A stretch of DNA of 64,000 nucleotides. Source: Blastocystis hominis (lineage: Eukaryota; Sar; Bigyra; Opalinata; Blastocystidae). Where the stretch lies: assembly GCF_000151665.1 (NCBI RefSeq), contig NW_013171822.1, positions 248,001 through 312,000 on the forward strand. The letters are read 5' to 3'. This document shows positions 48,461 to 63,700 of this stretch, piece by piece. A program made the translations under genes and the position numbers. The number at the start of each line of letters is the position of its first letter. Position 1 is the stretch's first letter. Below the pieces are notes generated by a model, which saw nothing but the letters and a program-made list of their open reading frames with translations, made no database searches and had not been told where the DNA came from.

Positions 48461-48768
48461 TTTAAGTAGTTCTGTCTGTTTAATATCATTGATTTGTTTG
48501 GAAAAGCAACATGCCATAGCAATACTAGAACAGAATCGATTTTGTTATTTTCAACGTTTTTTTAATCATAGTCTTTCCACAACTTTTCAAATTGCATTTT
48601 TAAAGTGCATGACGAAAATGAGTACTGAGAGTCACTAGTTCGAATTAAATCATCCCACTCCTATGATTATAACACTTTTCATCATAATTTGCCATTCAAA
48701 GAAAACAAATCGTCGCTAATTGAATAGTTTTTAAAACAGCTCATTGTTAAATCCATTTTTATTATAAT
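48461..48768. other. Intergenic region upstream of the giant gene
   Basis: AT-rich; holds the likely 3' motif of the membrane protein gene (TGTTTAAT, 48477). No gene-like frame or known element seen. Confidence 0.35.
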
Positions 48769-51700
48769 ATGAATATTTGGCTATCAGATGGTCAAAGAAC
48801 CATTTCATATACTATTGATAATAATACGAGTCTAATTGGCTTAAGTGAATTCATTGAAGTATTCTTTTTATTGCGCAAAATAACCAATAGAGAGATTATT
48901 CTATCAGCGTTGAAACTTCTTTTTTCCATTATCACAGCATATCTCTAGAAAAGCATAAACCTCTTCTATCGCAATGCCATTCTGGAGATACAGTGCATAT
49001 TCGTAATGTCTATACATACAATGTAGTATGGAGCGGTAAAAAACGCTGCTTTCGACATTACACCAATATCTCGTATAAAATATTTCTTACTGGCCTTCTA
49101 AAGGAGTTGGGCTTACCAACTACCGATATTGATAAATATCGCCTCATTCTAAAGAATCAGTTTCTTTCTGTTGCCTACCAGTTTCCACTTCATGGAGTTC
49201 CAGATGTAATATATCTAGAAGAAAAGAAAGGTAGAGTGATATGATAAGGAATGACCTTACAGAGGGAAATCAAACTTTTAACACCACATATTCTAGTGAG
49301 AAATGTAAGGCTACGCTCAATCTCTAATAAATAGTACCGAAATCGAATTCAAAGACAGAAAAACAGGAAAACGAAGAGGACTTGCCTGTCGAAAGCCCCA
49401 ATATCGTTCTAACCATTGCAATGAATACTAAAAAACAATCATTAAGTTTAAAAAGAAACGTCCGCCTTAGAAACATAAAAAAGTATTTTTTGACCAAACT
49501 GTGCGGCCATGAGCCTACTTCGGAAGAACTCTCAAATTATTACTTGAGCCATAAAGATAATGAACTAGATGAATCGAAACAAATCGGCGAATTGCATTTA
49601 TCGTCTTACTATTTTGAATGCATACTTGTTCATAAGGTACGAGTATTTGTAGAAGGCAATAATGAACCACATGTCCTAAAGTTTGGAAAATCCATTTCTG
49701 TTGAGCAGATTGTTTCCACTGTAGTGGGATCTGAGATTATCGAACCCTGTTACCTAACGAAAACAAACTCTTCAATCGTTTTGAAAAATGTCATATCTAC
49801 TTCTCTTGATTTAACTCGTAAAATAGCTATACTCTACTCATGAATAGTACATTCATCAGAGGAAAAGACTATTACGGTTTCAGTCGTTGATGATGACTCG
49901 AAATCGACTTATTCACTATGTGTTCTTGTCAGTGGTAAGGCTGGAGAGTTGCTGCAATATGCAAACAAAGATCCATCTGAATTTTGCCTTTATCACAGTC
50001 GTCATGGAGTTCTCAACTTAGAGCAATCACTATCTTCTCAGGGAATTCAGAATGAAGACCGGTTGATAAGTATTTGTATGTTCTATTCGTAAATTGTAGT
50101 ATGTCAAAATGGCAGACTTCCTAAAAAGCATATTGTGATTGTTGATAGGATTAATGGTGTTACTAAGGAGTATGAATTGGATGCTAAAGTTACGATTGAA
50201 GATTACATGAAAGAACATTGGAAAGTATGCTGATTCCTTTTTGGAATTTATTCTAGATTACTACTGGAAATAGTGCGAGTCTGGGAGTAATAACGAATTG
50301 GATTGTTACCCTATCCAGTAAAAAAGAACCATTGAAGATTAGTACTTCAATTCAATCATTACTGATTGGTGATTCATTGTCACTTGATTGTAAGAAACTT
50401 GAACTATTGCTTTAGATGTAGTATGGCTCAAATCAAATTTCGATAAGCAAATATCAGATAAGAGAGAGAAGTCAGAAACACAACCATTGACATCTACACT
50501 CATGAAACCTCTGAAGCCCAGTCCTTCACCTACTCCAACGAAACCTATTATTCCGCGACCAGTAATAAGAATAAAACAACCGACAACACCTAATAGTACT
50601 ATTTCCAACTCAGCTTCTTCAGGAAGCAGTCAGTCTCAAAGCGATAATTTCAATGGCAATGTGGGTGGATTATCGATTCGGGGATCTGTCAATTCCGTTA
50701 CTAGTTTACCTAATTCTTCACCTCATCCACAAGATGAGTATAAAGCACATGGTAGAGAGAGTGGATACTTGGTATCAAGCCAATTCACATCCTTCGCTAT
50801 GAGTCGTGGAGGATTGAGTTCGACTAGTATTGCAAGGCCAAAAATTGTAACGTATGAAGCTTTTGAATTAGTGATTGCTGTAAGCTATAAATCACAAACG
50901 GTTATTCCAATACATATTGAATCTTGTGAAAAGAAAAAAAGAAAGGAAATAATAGAAAGCTCTATTGATGTGGTTCCTTGATAATGATTTCATGTATAGA
51001 GGAATCTACATGATACAGATCAAAAGAAATGGATAATGTTAGATACAAGTGGTAAAATGATCGGCGTGGAAAAAGTGGCGAGTACTTTCGAATCTAGTTA
51101 TTTTGTTTTTATTATTCCTGTAAGTTTGGTAAGAGATTTCATTACAGATAGAAGAATCACTTAAACCTGAAAAGTGCACAATTCATCAAAATAGAGTCTA
51201 TGGAATCTCTAACAAGACAAGTTTTTTCATACCCAGCAGGAAATCGAACGGTTCGCTTTCGAGGAGTTTGTGAGTGATCATTGTTTTCTTACACTTGTAG
51301 GGAAACTATCTTCAAATAGTCTCTTACAACTAAGAGAAATGTTTTCCGATTCTAAGTGCAATTATCTCGAAAAGGTTTGCGTTTCGGGTAGATATTGTAA
51401 TATCATTCAATTTTAGATAAAATCGACAATATTGAAACGGATATTTTGTATTTTCCGAATGATGCAAGATTTGTGTTTACATGCTTATCTATTCCATGTA
51501 CCAAAACACCAAGGAATGATAATGTATAGTCAATGCCATTTCAAGAATAGAAATAAGTTCAATCATCAAGATATTACGTAACAAAAATGGACGAGGAATA
51601 AAGGAGTTTGCGGTTATCTTAGGTATGCTTATATCGACTTCATAATGATAAAGACTCATTCCATAATCAAACCTACAAAGACAAAATAATACATAGCTGC

Positions 51701-54700
51701 CTTATTGAGAAACAAAATCCAGAGGTCTATTTTGACATACTCGTAAACAATGAAAATGTCATGGATATAGAAGATAAAAAAACAGAACATGCATTTAAAA
51801 AACAGGGTGAAGCTGTAATAATAGGTATTGCGTTACTACAATAATAATAAGGTATAGAACCGATCGATTTTGAAGAAAAAGACTTTGAAATAGTAGAGTA
51901 CAATCAGCGAAGTTATGGAAATGATGAATCCATTTTGGTGTGTGAAGAAGGAAGTAACAATTATACGACCAAGATCTTTGATTCTGTGAGTGTAAATTAT
52001 AAACGAACCATTATTGAAGAAGTCCCAATAATGACTGGACACTTACGAAAGACGAAACAAATAAAACAAATCAAAAGAAACGTGACTGAGAGTTTTTACT
52101 CCCTTCAATCTGCTTTGACTGATGGATGCGATTATGTTCATATGGGAGATATGATTAGTTTCAGTGGTAAGTATCATCTTCAGAAAGACGAAAAAGCATT
52201 TATTCTACCGCTTATTATCTATACTCAATCACATAACATCATTCCCGAAACAATCTATTTCCACTGCATTTCTGGAGTGAAGAATGCTACGATTGGCATT
52301 TTGTCTCCCCTAGAAAAGAATAAGGTTATCACTGTATTATGCAGATCCGATGTGCTCATTTTCCATTCTACAAAGGAGCGTGTTCGACTGATTAAGGCAA
52401 TACGCTCTGACAGAGATGAATGGGAGTATATCGAATCGAAAGCTTATCGATATGTGGAAACAATGAAAGAAAATCCTCCGTTTATCAGAGAAACAAATCA
52501 AACCCGTATTCGAAACCAAATCGTGGAGGATGTGATTCAATACAACATTCCAGTGGTGATTGAAGGAGTGACTTCGTCAGGCAAAACATTCACAGTGGAG
52601 CAATACTGTCGACGTTCTCTCGTTCCCTTTGTGAGATACAACTTCAGTCCTTCGTCCACAACTGAGGAATTGCTTGGAGATATGGTGATTACGAACGATA
52701 AAACAGAAAAGATCAAATTCCAGGACGGAGCTTTCACGGATGCATTCATTCATGGCAAACTGCTATTGATGGATGAAATGTCTCTGGCTCCTCCTTCTGT
52801 GGTTCAGAGTGTGTTATCGTATTTGTTTGGCAAGAAGATTCTCCATGAAGGCAAGGCTGGAAGTGAAGAACGTGTAATGCATCGAGATTTCCGCATTATT
52901 GCCACTCAGAATCCTGCTGGAAGTTCATACAAGCGAAGCAATCTGTCTTCTGCAATTCGCGATTGTTTCCGCTTTATCACTCACGATTCAACGAAACAGA
53001 AATACTTCCCAATGATTGACAGAAAGGAAAGATTGGACATCATAACGGCGATGTTTGGAGGAAATGCAGAAATAGGAAGAAGAGTGTGTGAGATTCATGA
53101 TCGAGCTGATAATCGAAAGAATGTGTCTGGAAGAGAGATTGATAAAGGAAAGGATTACACCCTTCGAGATTGTAGTCGAACAAAATGGATGATGAAAACA
53201 CTGATGGATAGCAAGATGAATGAAAGCAAAGCATTGGATCGAGCTTTACAAATCGCATACAATGAAGATTTGAAAACAAATCCAGTATTCAAAGCGGATA
53301 TTACTTTCAGTAAAGCTGTTCTAGACAAGGAATGCTGGAAGGATGTGTATGATCGAGCTCGATTAGGATTGGAATCTGGATGTCATGTTCTATTGATTGG
53401 AGAAACGGAATATGTATCTCGAAAGTATTGTCGAGCAATAATGGAGATAATGCAGAATGAAGGAACATCCTGTGAAGTGATTCATTGCAGTTCGACTTCT
53501 TCAACAGAAAGTGTGATTGGAGGCTATTCGCTCGAGAAAGATACTAAGGGCAAACCAGTTCCTCGTTTCTGTCCTTCTCCACTGCTTAAAGCGATTGAAA
53601 ATGGAGGTATTTGTGTTCTTCAATCGATGCATTTGATGAAATCGAATGTGATCGAGCGATTGAATTCTGTGTTGGAATTATCACCTGCAGATGGCCATCA
53701 TCATGTTGTTCGATTTGATGAACGTCGAGAAAGACCCGAATTCGAAATGAGTCCTAAATTCCGTGTAATCGCAACAACGTCTGAGAAAGGTTTGCTGGCA
53801 TTTTCTCCTGCTTTGAGAAATCGATTTTTGGAAGTATTTGTGAGTCATGAAGATGCAAAGCGATTTGAAAACTCTCCCAAACTGGGCAAGTTTACAAGAG
53901 ATGATATTGGTGAAGTGATTCATAAATACTCAAGAAAAATAAACTGGTTCAATCAGCAAGAACTCCATCGAATGGTTTATTTCGCTACTCATTTGGCTGG
54001 ATATCAATTGGAAAAGCCGCTAGTGGATATGCTCGCTAGGCAACAGCCAATTCGTGAACTGCAATCCCTTCGAAGCCATTGGACTGAAGCTTCAAGATTG
54101 TTCTATTGTATTTGTAGGAACAAGGCTGTGGCATTGTGTGGACCTAGAGGCAGTGGAAAGTCCTATGCAATTCGCGAAATCATCAATAAGCTCTATATCA
54201 AAAGCTATCAAGTGTTCAGTGTGTCTGGAGAAACCGAGTTTTCCACTTTGATGGGAAGTATGGATATGAATGGCGATTTCCGTCCTGGAAGATTACTTCA
54301 AGCTGTAGAAAGTGGAGAATTAGTGATATTCGAAAATGCTGAAAACATGTCAGCAGAATTACTGGAAATGCTTGATACTGTTTGTGATCCTTTCACTGAT
54401 GAGTTCACTTATCCAGCTTCTGTCAATCATCGGATTCATCCTTCATTCCGAGCTTTGTTCGTGTTTACAACACGTCGAGTGAATTCGTTGCCTTCTCTTC
54501 CTGCTTATTTCGATATTTGTGAAATGAGTCCAATCCAGAGTACTGAAGCGAAACAGTTGATGAATAGTGAAATCTGCAAACGATTATGTGATCATATTGA
54601 TAGTAATGAGATTCCATTGAATGAAGTATTCACTCTGGATAAGATTTGTTTCAATACTTCTCATCCAATTTGGATTGTAGCAGCATTGTTTGCCGATCGA

Positions 54701-57700
54701 ATGGATCGCAAAGAACTACTTGAGAGAGTGATAGAAGAATGGAAAAAGAAAGTTAACGCAAAAGTGAAGCAAGAACTTGAATCAGCAAGTGTGGTTTTGT
54801 CAACTTCTACAGTAACAGCAAGAAAATCCCCAAAGAATGAATCGAGTTCATTGCTTCAACGTGGACCTCTCAAAACAACAGTGCCAATCAAATACTCAAA
54901 ATTAGAACACGTTGATTCTTCTGTATTAACTGCATTGTTTACTCTTTCTATTTCCAATTTCAAGCAAACTCGCCTTCCTGTGTTATTGGTTGGTGATTCA
55001 GATATTGCTTCTGAAGTCACTCATTTGCTGTTTCCCAATGCTGCTCATATGGAAATGTCTCGTTCAATGGAAATGTCTCACACATTTGGTGAGATTTCTG
55101 TTTGTCGTAAAGAAGACATTCAATACATTTTGAGACAAACATCGATCCAAAATGTTGATGGAACTCCAATGGAGGTATATCGAGAATACCTGAAGGGGTT
55201 ATTGCATAACAAAGCAGATGATGAATCATCCCTCATGATGCGTCCTGGTCCGATTCTCCGTTCGATAATGAGCAACAATTCGATCGTGTTGAACAATATC
55301 AATCTGTTAAATGATCGATTGCTTCCTCGATTATATTCATTGTTGTTTAGTTTGGATTCGCAAGAGTTTAGTCTATTTGAGGATTATTCCCAAATTCAAA
55401 CAGAGATACTTGGTAAATCGGTGAATGCGATTGTAACATGCGAAGATCCAGATTATGGAAGAGTTGCAAAGAAAGACCAATTCATTCAAGTGTTTTGTCA
55501 ACCCTATTCTGGATTAGAAAGGGAAAAATATGAGTTTGATAATCGAGATGACTATCCTTTGCACATTCTACGAAAGTCAAATATGCTGAGGAATGAATTT
55601 GTGAATGCTGAGAAAGTGATTCCATTCTATCTTCGATTCCTTCAATCTGATTTGGCATCTCGAGAAAATCTGATTCAAATGGGAATGATGAATAAGGATT
55701 TGAAGGAAGTGAGTGAATTCCTTCAATCAAGCAACAAGGATGATGCAATGATAATGGATTTGAAGCAAACTCTATCATTCCTATTTACAAATAACACTAT
55801 TCATGTTATCAAGTCTAGCCTTCAATCTAAGCATCCATTACTTCCTACAAAGACCACGATTCAGCTATTGGCATCCATCGTATTGGCAGATCGAAGTCAT
55901 CTTCCTCTGATTCTTGAAGGAGATCCTGGAGTAGGCAAAACCGTTTCTGCTGAGAATTATTTCGTAAAGGAAAATCTTGTGTATAAGCGAATCAATTTTT
56001 CGAATACCATAACGATTGATAGTTTGTTTGGATGCTACACGATTGTGAATGGATCATTGCAATTCAGAGATGGAAGTATTACAGAACTATTGAGGAGAGC
56101 AGATCATTCTGATCAACGAATTGCATTGTTATTAGATGAAGTGAATTTGGCTCCATCAGATGTGCTTGAAGTATTACTCACTCTGATTCGTTGTTATGTG
56201 AATCACGATCCATTTCAAGTTCCAGGAGGCGATTTGATTAAAATTCCATCGAACATGCTGATCATTTGCTGTATGAATCCAGCATCCATGTCAGCAAATC
56301 GCAGTACATTGCCTCGTCAATTCTACAAGTATTGTATCTATCATCGTGATTTGAAATACACATTGAATGAATTGTTCCTCACAGCTCGTCAAATCTTGAG
56401 TAATGTAATGGAATCGGAAGATGAATCAACAGAGAATCAGATTCTTGATTTGTTTGAATATTCCTACAACTCCTATCAAAAGACATCTATTCCATTCTCA
56501 CTTCGAGATGTATTGAAAGTGGATCAGATTGTGAATAATGGAAATAACCTATCATTGGAAACTGCTTTATGGTTGGTGTTTGCTTGTCGTTATGAAGAAT
56601 CGGAGAGAAAAGAAATCGAGAAGATTCTGAAGCTGGAAGATACATTGAAGGTTGATATTATCAAACAAGACGACCAATGTGTTGTTCGTGGTTATTGGGC
56701 TATTGAAACACAACAAATGTATTCAGGATCTTTCAAAGAGTATTGTTTCACTTCAACAGAGAAAGTGACGATATTCAAGTTGAGTCTTGCTTTACAATCC
56801 AAACGAGCCATTTTGGTTTATGGTTCTTCTCCCTCTGGCAAATCGTACTGTATTTCGAATCTGGCATTGATGTGGGATAAACAATGCACTTCGGTGTTTT
56901 TGAATCACGAAAGCTCTCCAGATGTGTTCATTGGTCGAAGTACTCTTGGAATTGATGAAAATGGGAATGAATGTATCAAATTCCGAGAAGGTCCGCTGCT
57001 GAAAGCAATGGAGAGTGGAGATTGGATTGTGATCGAAGATATTCATTTGGCAAACAATGATGTGATGGAATCGCTGAATTCTCTGTGTGAAGAAAACCCA
57101 ACACTGAAGGTATTAGCAGGAAATGAAGAAATAACGTATTCAATGCGACCGAAAAGGGGAGAGAGAAGGATCCACGAAGCATTCCGAATCTTCTTTACAA
57201 TATCGGACAATACATTGAAACACTTCACTGGACCATTCTTGAGTCGTTGTGTGATTGTGTATTGTGATCCAATATCGACTCAAGCAAATGTTCAAGAAAT
57301 CTGTCAAATCAATGAATCAATACACGATCCTTGTAACTTTGGAAGTGAAGAATCTAAAACATTCCGACGGTGTATTCGAGTAATAAACAGTAAAGAAAGA
57401 GATGCATTCTTGTATGAATTTGGATATAATCCGAAGAGAAATGCTTTGGTTTCAAAGATTGAAGTATCTCACTCAATCGATTCAGATCTAATGGACTATT
57501 TAGATAACTACAAGAAACTCAATGAAAAAGAGAAGGTGGATCGAATGATTGCTATAATGGAGAAGATTTGTTCCAGTACAAAGAGTGCATTTGTGATTGA
57601 AGACACTATTGAGTTACTTCAGAACTGTATAGGTTTTTTTGAATACCATTTTATCTACTATGTAATGGATTGTGCAATCAAAGTACTCGAAATGAAAGAC

Positions 57701-60700
57701 CTACAAAATTGTATGATGAAGAGGCAAAGAGGAGAAAATGCAGGTGTTCTTCGTCGTTGGTATTTGATTTCATCGATTGATCCAAAAATGAAAGGCAAAT
57801 ACAATATGCCAGATTGGATGTTTAATAAAAGAATTCCTATAAGAGATGTTTTTGAACTGAAAACTCAAGATACATATAGATATTTGGAATTGCTGTTTAT
57901 TTGTGATAGAAGAAATGAGTTATTCGATTTTATGGGAGAAAATGTATTGAATGATTTGGCACTTGAAGTATTTGCAATGCTGGAGAATGGTGATCGGAGT
58001 GATTTGACAGAACAGATGATGAAGGCAATCACCAATATTCGAGAAATCTATTTGGATGTGAAAAAGAGAGAGCTATATTTGAGTCAGAAGGCTAAACACA
58101 ATGATATATATAGTCTTCGCAATCAAATTGAATCAGTGAAGCTATCAATTGAGTGTTTCCCCTCTGAGATAAGGGAATCAAACAATGTGAAAGAAATAAT
58201 CAACACTCTTGAAACAATCGAATCAGCAGCAAAAAGTTTTGTAATGAGTTGTTGTGGTGATGACGATGATGAACAAGAAATGAAATCCAGATTCACTGAT
58301 GCTGAATATGGATGTGGAAAGGATGAAAAATTGAAAAACCATTTGAGAAAGGCCTTTACAGATGGAATGATTGATAGTAAAACATACAAATCCTTGAATT
58401 TCAATGTCATTGAGACACATTATACAACATACAATTATAACTGCCGTGTAAATGAAACTACTGTTAAGACATCTCATTTGATTTACAAGTTGAAAACATT
58501 CAAAAACTATCCATTTATATTGAGTGAATATGCAGATGTATTGAAAAGATTGGAATTAAATGTGGCTGATATTTTGAAAGAATTCAGAAGTTCATCAATT
58601 CTGCTTCCTCACTTATTGACTATGCTGAATGTGTTGCTGAAAAAGGATATGCAGAGTCTAGTTTGGGAGAGGTTATTAGAAGAATACAGCGAATATCCAT
58701 TTGTAACTCCAGTTGAAGTAACTCAAGAAGACTTTGAGGCAGCCATTGAAATGTTGTTTGAAAAAGATTGGTATGACACATATTGGAAGTCAATTGAAAA
58801 TAAAGTGAAAGAACGATCTGAGGCATGTGTTGAGCTAAAAAGGAAATTGGTACGTAATTATTACTCCACTATTCAGCCAAATGAGATTGTATTGAGAGTT
58901 CCATTGATTTTGGAGGCAGTTGATAATCTGAATGGATTAAACAAATACAGCTATTTAGAAGTATCTCAAGTTGATGTTTGGTGGAAATGTGATCTTCCTT
59001 CTCGTGTTGAACCAGGAACTACTATTTCGAGTGAAATGCTAATAATGGAACAATCGCTTCTGCATCCAAATGATAATCTTCATAGTTCTCTTTTGGAAGT
59101 AATGTGGACACCCGAATGTCCAATGAAAATCCATGATAAACTGGCCATAATTTGTCCACGCAAACGAACACTCTTAGGAAATGTTGTATTAGACATATTG
59201 AAAGTAGATATTTTGCGACTATCTCTGGAGAAAGTGATAAGACAAGTACAAGATATTGATGATCTTGTATCAAAAGTAATAGCCACTGCTCAAGCGGAAT
59301 GCAAAGTGGAATTAGATGAGCTTCAAAAAGCGTGGGAAGAATCAAATGCCAAAATGAAGGAATGTGAAGCAAAATATCAACAAAAATATGAAGAAGTTGT
59401 CCAGAAGAGACAAGAATTGATTGACAAATATACAAAAATAGCAGAAGAAAGAACTAAAAAGAGTGGATTTGAAAAGGATTATGAAACAAAAAACAAGAAT
59501 ACAATAGGAATGTTCACTTATATGTATGCAGTGAATAACTTGAAGGAATATGATTTTATGCCTTATTTGGCTTATAGTAATGAACAAGAAAAGCAAGCAA
59601 TCAAGTACAATCTTATCTATGAGTATCATCCATTTGATTTCCAAATGATATTCATTTCGAAGCAAGCAAAATTCCTACTGAAAAACAAAGTTGCAACAGT
59701 TAAGTTATCAGCCCCAGAAAATATGTATTCATATTTACAATCAAATGCCTTTCACATTACCAATGATGTGAAATCCTATGGTGTGCCTTTGTCAACTGGA
59801 TATTTGCTAGTTTTGCCATTAGCACCATTCAAATGGACTGTAGAAATTCAAATTGATGGAAAAGTCAAAAAGTTAAAGAAGAATAATATTTGTATGGTTT
59901 ATTTTTCTAATACTAGAGGCATGCTAGATTACTATGTTTATGAAAAGAGAGGCACCTTTAGTAGGCAAAATGAGATGATATGTGATTCGGATATGTATTT
60001 ATTACTAAATCTCTTGAAATGCATGGTATATATAAGAGATCAGTTTAACTTGAAATACATTATTCCTGTTAGTCAAGATCAGTTGCTTGAATATGATTAT
60101 AAAAACAGCAATCATGCCAATAAGTATTATTCTTCATCTATTTATTGTTCACGTCAAAAGAATACATTTTGTATATTTGAATCAACATATTCAACTCGAT
60201 TCTATTATTCTGTAAATTGTAGTGAAATACACAGCAATCAAGATATTATCTCTGCTGATAGAATCTCATTTGATAAGGTCAAAATTGGTTGGACTGTAAA
60301 CGACTACCTTAGTATAGGTAATGATATTGGTTCTATTACCAGTATTGAAAACACTTCCTACAATGATGTATCAGAGTTTAAAAAGGCTTATAATGAAATG
60401 AATAGTATCAAAGGAACAGTAAATAGTGCCTCCAGTGAGGCGAAAGAAAAGAAAAGAGTGGTGATTATGAAACAACAAGAATATGATTCTTTTCCGAATT
60501 ATTTTTTCCCTGGTAACCCGAGTGCTAAATCTTTATACACGATTGGCTCTACATTGAATGATGTGATTGTCGTGTTGTATGATGGAAAGAATGCTTCGAT
60601 TGGTCTTCCTGTTGATAATACATATTATCTTCCAGTGAGTTATGAAAGAGAAGATGGAAACCAGATTACCCTACCTTACTTATCTTCAAGCAATGAAGTC

Positions 60701-63700
60701 GAATTAGAATTGAGTAGTGAACAATGTGATGTATCGAAAGGTTCTAATAGTTTTGTACTATTGATGAAAGACAATACAATTGGACAGAAAAGAGTGGAAT
60801 TGACTGCAACTGTGTATTTGAAAGAAGGGAGAAATGCATTAGCGACAGAGAAAGTGTATCTGAGTTATGAACGAAAGGCTATGCCTGACCATATTATTAC
60901 TACAGTACCATGTTGTTTCACTGTATATTCTTGGGATCGTAAGTCAGTTTTATTTCCATGCTCTTTTCCACTTGATGTGAGTGTTGTTGTGGATGGAATT
61001 AACCAATCTTATCATATCACCAGATCTAATTGGACGCAGATTTTGTCAAATCCTATTGTCGAAGTTGCTTATTATTCCTATAATAATAGTACATATCAAC
61101 AATTAGAATATAGCACTTGCTTTACTTGGAGTAAGAAAGGACTATCGTTTTTTGAAAAAGAGTCAATGAGACCCAACATGATTAAAGTAACCCTTAAAAA
61201 GGCATTGAATCCTACAACATACATAACCAATTTGGAATCAAAGCAATTAAGTCAATTCTTATCTGCTTTTATTAATCTCTCTTTAGTTATCATTTCCGCT
61301 AACAAGCAAAATAAAGAAAAGATTGTATCTACATTAAACGGTTGTATCAATTCCACGATTCTTCCATCCATACGGAATGCTGCTGAATCTGTTTTGAAGT
61401 CTGTATCATATCAAAAATCAGCATTACAGTGGAATCTATTGGTAACCGCTACGAAAAATACTGAAGCAGTTATGGATTATGATAATTACTTGAATGATAA
61501 AAATAAGACTAAAAGTGCAGTATACAAGGAGCAACTGGAGAATGATGTTGAGGATTTGGCGAAATCAACAAATTCGAAAGTGGAATACGGTGAAATAGGC
61601 GATGCAGTGATAGGTGATATTCAAAATAGAGCACAGGCAATCGAATCAAATGAAGGTCATATACATTATCAAGGGCAAAGAGAAGAAAACGCTGAAATAA
61701 AAGAAAAGAACGATAATAAGGATGTTGAAAAGTATAAACCTATTGACTATAAGGAATTCTTGGATATAATGAACAAAATGAGCATGGACGAGATGTTTGA
61801 GTCGGTTTACAATCGTCGAATGATAAAGAAGTATATCAAGCCACTCAGTACATCAAGTACATTAACTCAAGAAAAACTAGAAAACAAACGAAACGAAATA
61901 GATCTTAAAGTTGTTCAAGCTATCATGAGTAGATCTGTGACTATTATTGAATCGATGAAGCAAATGGATTGTATGAACAGAAAGCCTCACTCCACAGTCA
62001 ATATCATTATCGATACGAATTGTAGTTTGAGGAAAAATAAGTTACGAATGCGAACAATCATTTCGTGTATTTTGGTAACAGTAATGAGAGAGCTTGGAAT
62101 ACCGTACAATTTGTATGTCTTTTGTGGAAGATATAAAGGTGTTTATATTCCTATGGAAGATCGATCGATTCGTGAAATCATTTCCTTTTTGTTTGATATG
62201 GAAGAAGTGGTAAAAATGCCTTCAACTCCTTTGGACCTATTGACAGTTAAAGGTCATTTCAAGAATACAGATCTAGTGGTGATAATAAGTGATGGATTCA
62301 GCGAGCAATTGATGTCTCAGGATGATGAAGTTAGAAATATGTTTGGAGTATATTCCAAATTCTTTTTGTTGTGTGTTAAGGGAAAGAATAACGAAGCATT
62401 GAATCCAACAAATCAGTCTTTATTGGAGAATGCACTAAAGGTTAACTTCCATGACAATATGATTGTTATTGAAAAGAAAGTAGATATTGTCAATCTAACA
62501 AACCAAAGATGGTTAGATGTGTTTTATGATTCAGATATAGCTAAATCAAATGAAGCGATGAATACTTTCTATTCACAGAACTATGCTCTTGATCTTTATG
62601 ATAACTTGAAAGTTGAATTCAAAGTGAACAAATCATTGGTTTCTATCAACACAATATCAAGCACAAAATCAGCAAAAATGGTGGATATATCAGACGAGAA
62701 TCTTTTGGTTAGTCCTAAGTCCATAAGTGAAACTACTGTATTGACAAAGTTGAATGGTGTAATTCAAGGTGAAAATCTCTTTGATGCGATGAGCATTTCC
62801 TTATTCGTTCCGAATAAGTCGACAGCCTTTGTTGCATCCACTTCAGGAACATCGATTCATATGGCAAACTACATCAAATATGTGGTTAACAAGACTGGAG
62901 ATGGCAAGTTTTTCAAGAAGCTTGGAAGTGAAAAGATTCGGAGTTACAATGCAAGTATTGTTGTCGATTGTTCTTCGATAGCATTCAGTGAAACAAATCG
63001 AGTTCATTCATTGATTACAATCTTCACAATGCTTCGAAATCTGAGTAATATGCAACTGCCTTGTATTGATTTGTGGGTGGCTTCTAGAGACATTACTCGT
63101 GTGGCCACAGGCATTTCATCGATGGATTTATGGGAAAGCAATATTGTGGCTGCATTGTATCAATCATTATTGTCTCCTTGTCAAAATACTTGTTTGCCTG
63201 ATTGTATTCGTTATGCTTGTAGCACCTGCAATGCTCGATCATTCCAATCTATAATGATGGTGTTAACAAATGGTGTTTTGTGTGATGAATCCAGAGCAGA
63301 AATCAAATCGATTGTGAGTGGAATCGAAATGACTTATCTCGGAATTGGAATTGGTTTGTATTTGTGTGGATTTGAAGATTTGTTCCCCACAATGATTTGG
63401 AATTCGAATCCAAATCAGTTGTCCGAAACGTTGTTGAATTTAACCAACGCATCAATGAATGGAAATCAGAATGCAGTGCCAGAAAAGAATATCGATGGAA
63501 CGATGATGAATAATACTTTTGGCAAAACATATGCTGAAACAACGCAAAGAATATGCAATATTCCTAGTATTTATGAAACTACATTGAGCAGTGTTCGACT
63601 TAACGATATAACAAATAAAGAGAATAAATTCAAACAGATTGGCGATATCAACGACAGTAAATATGATTTGGGAGTGGATGGAGCGTTCGGTCATTATTCG

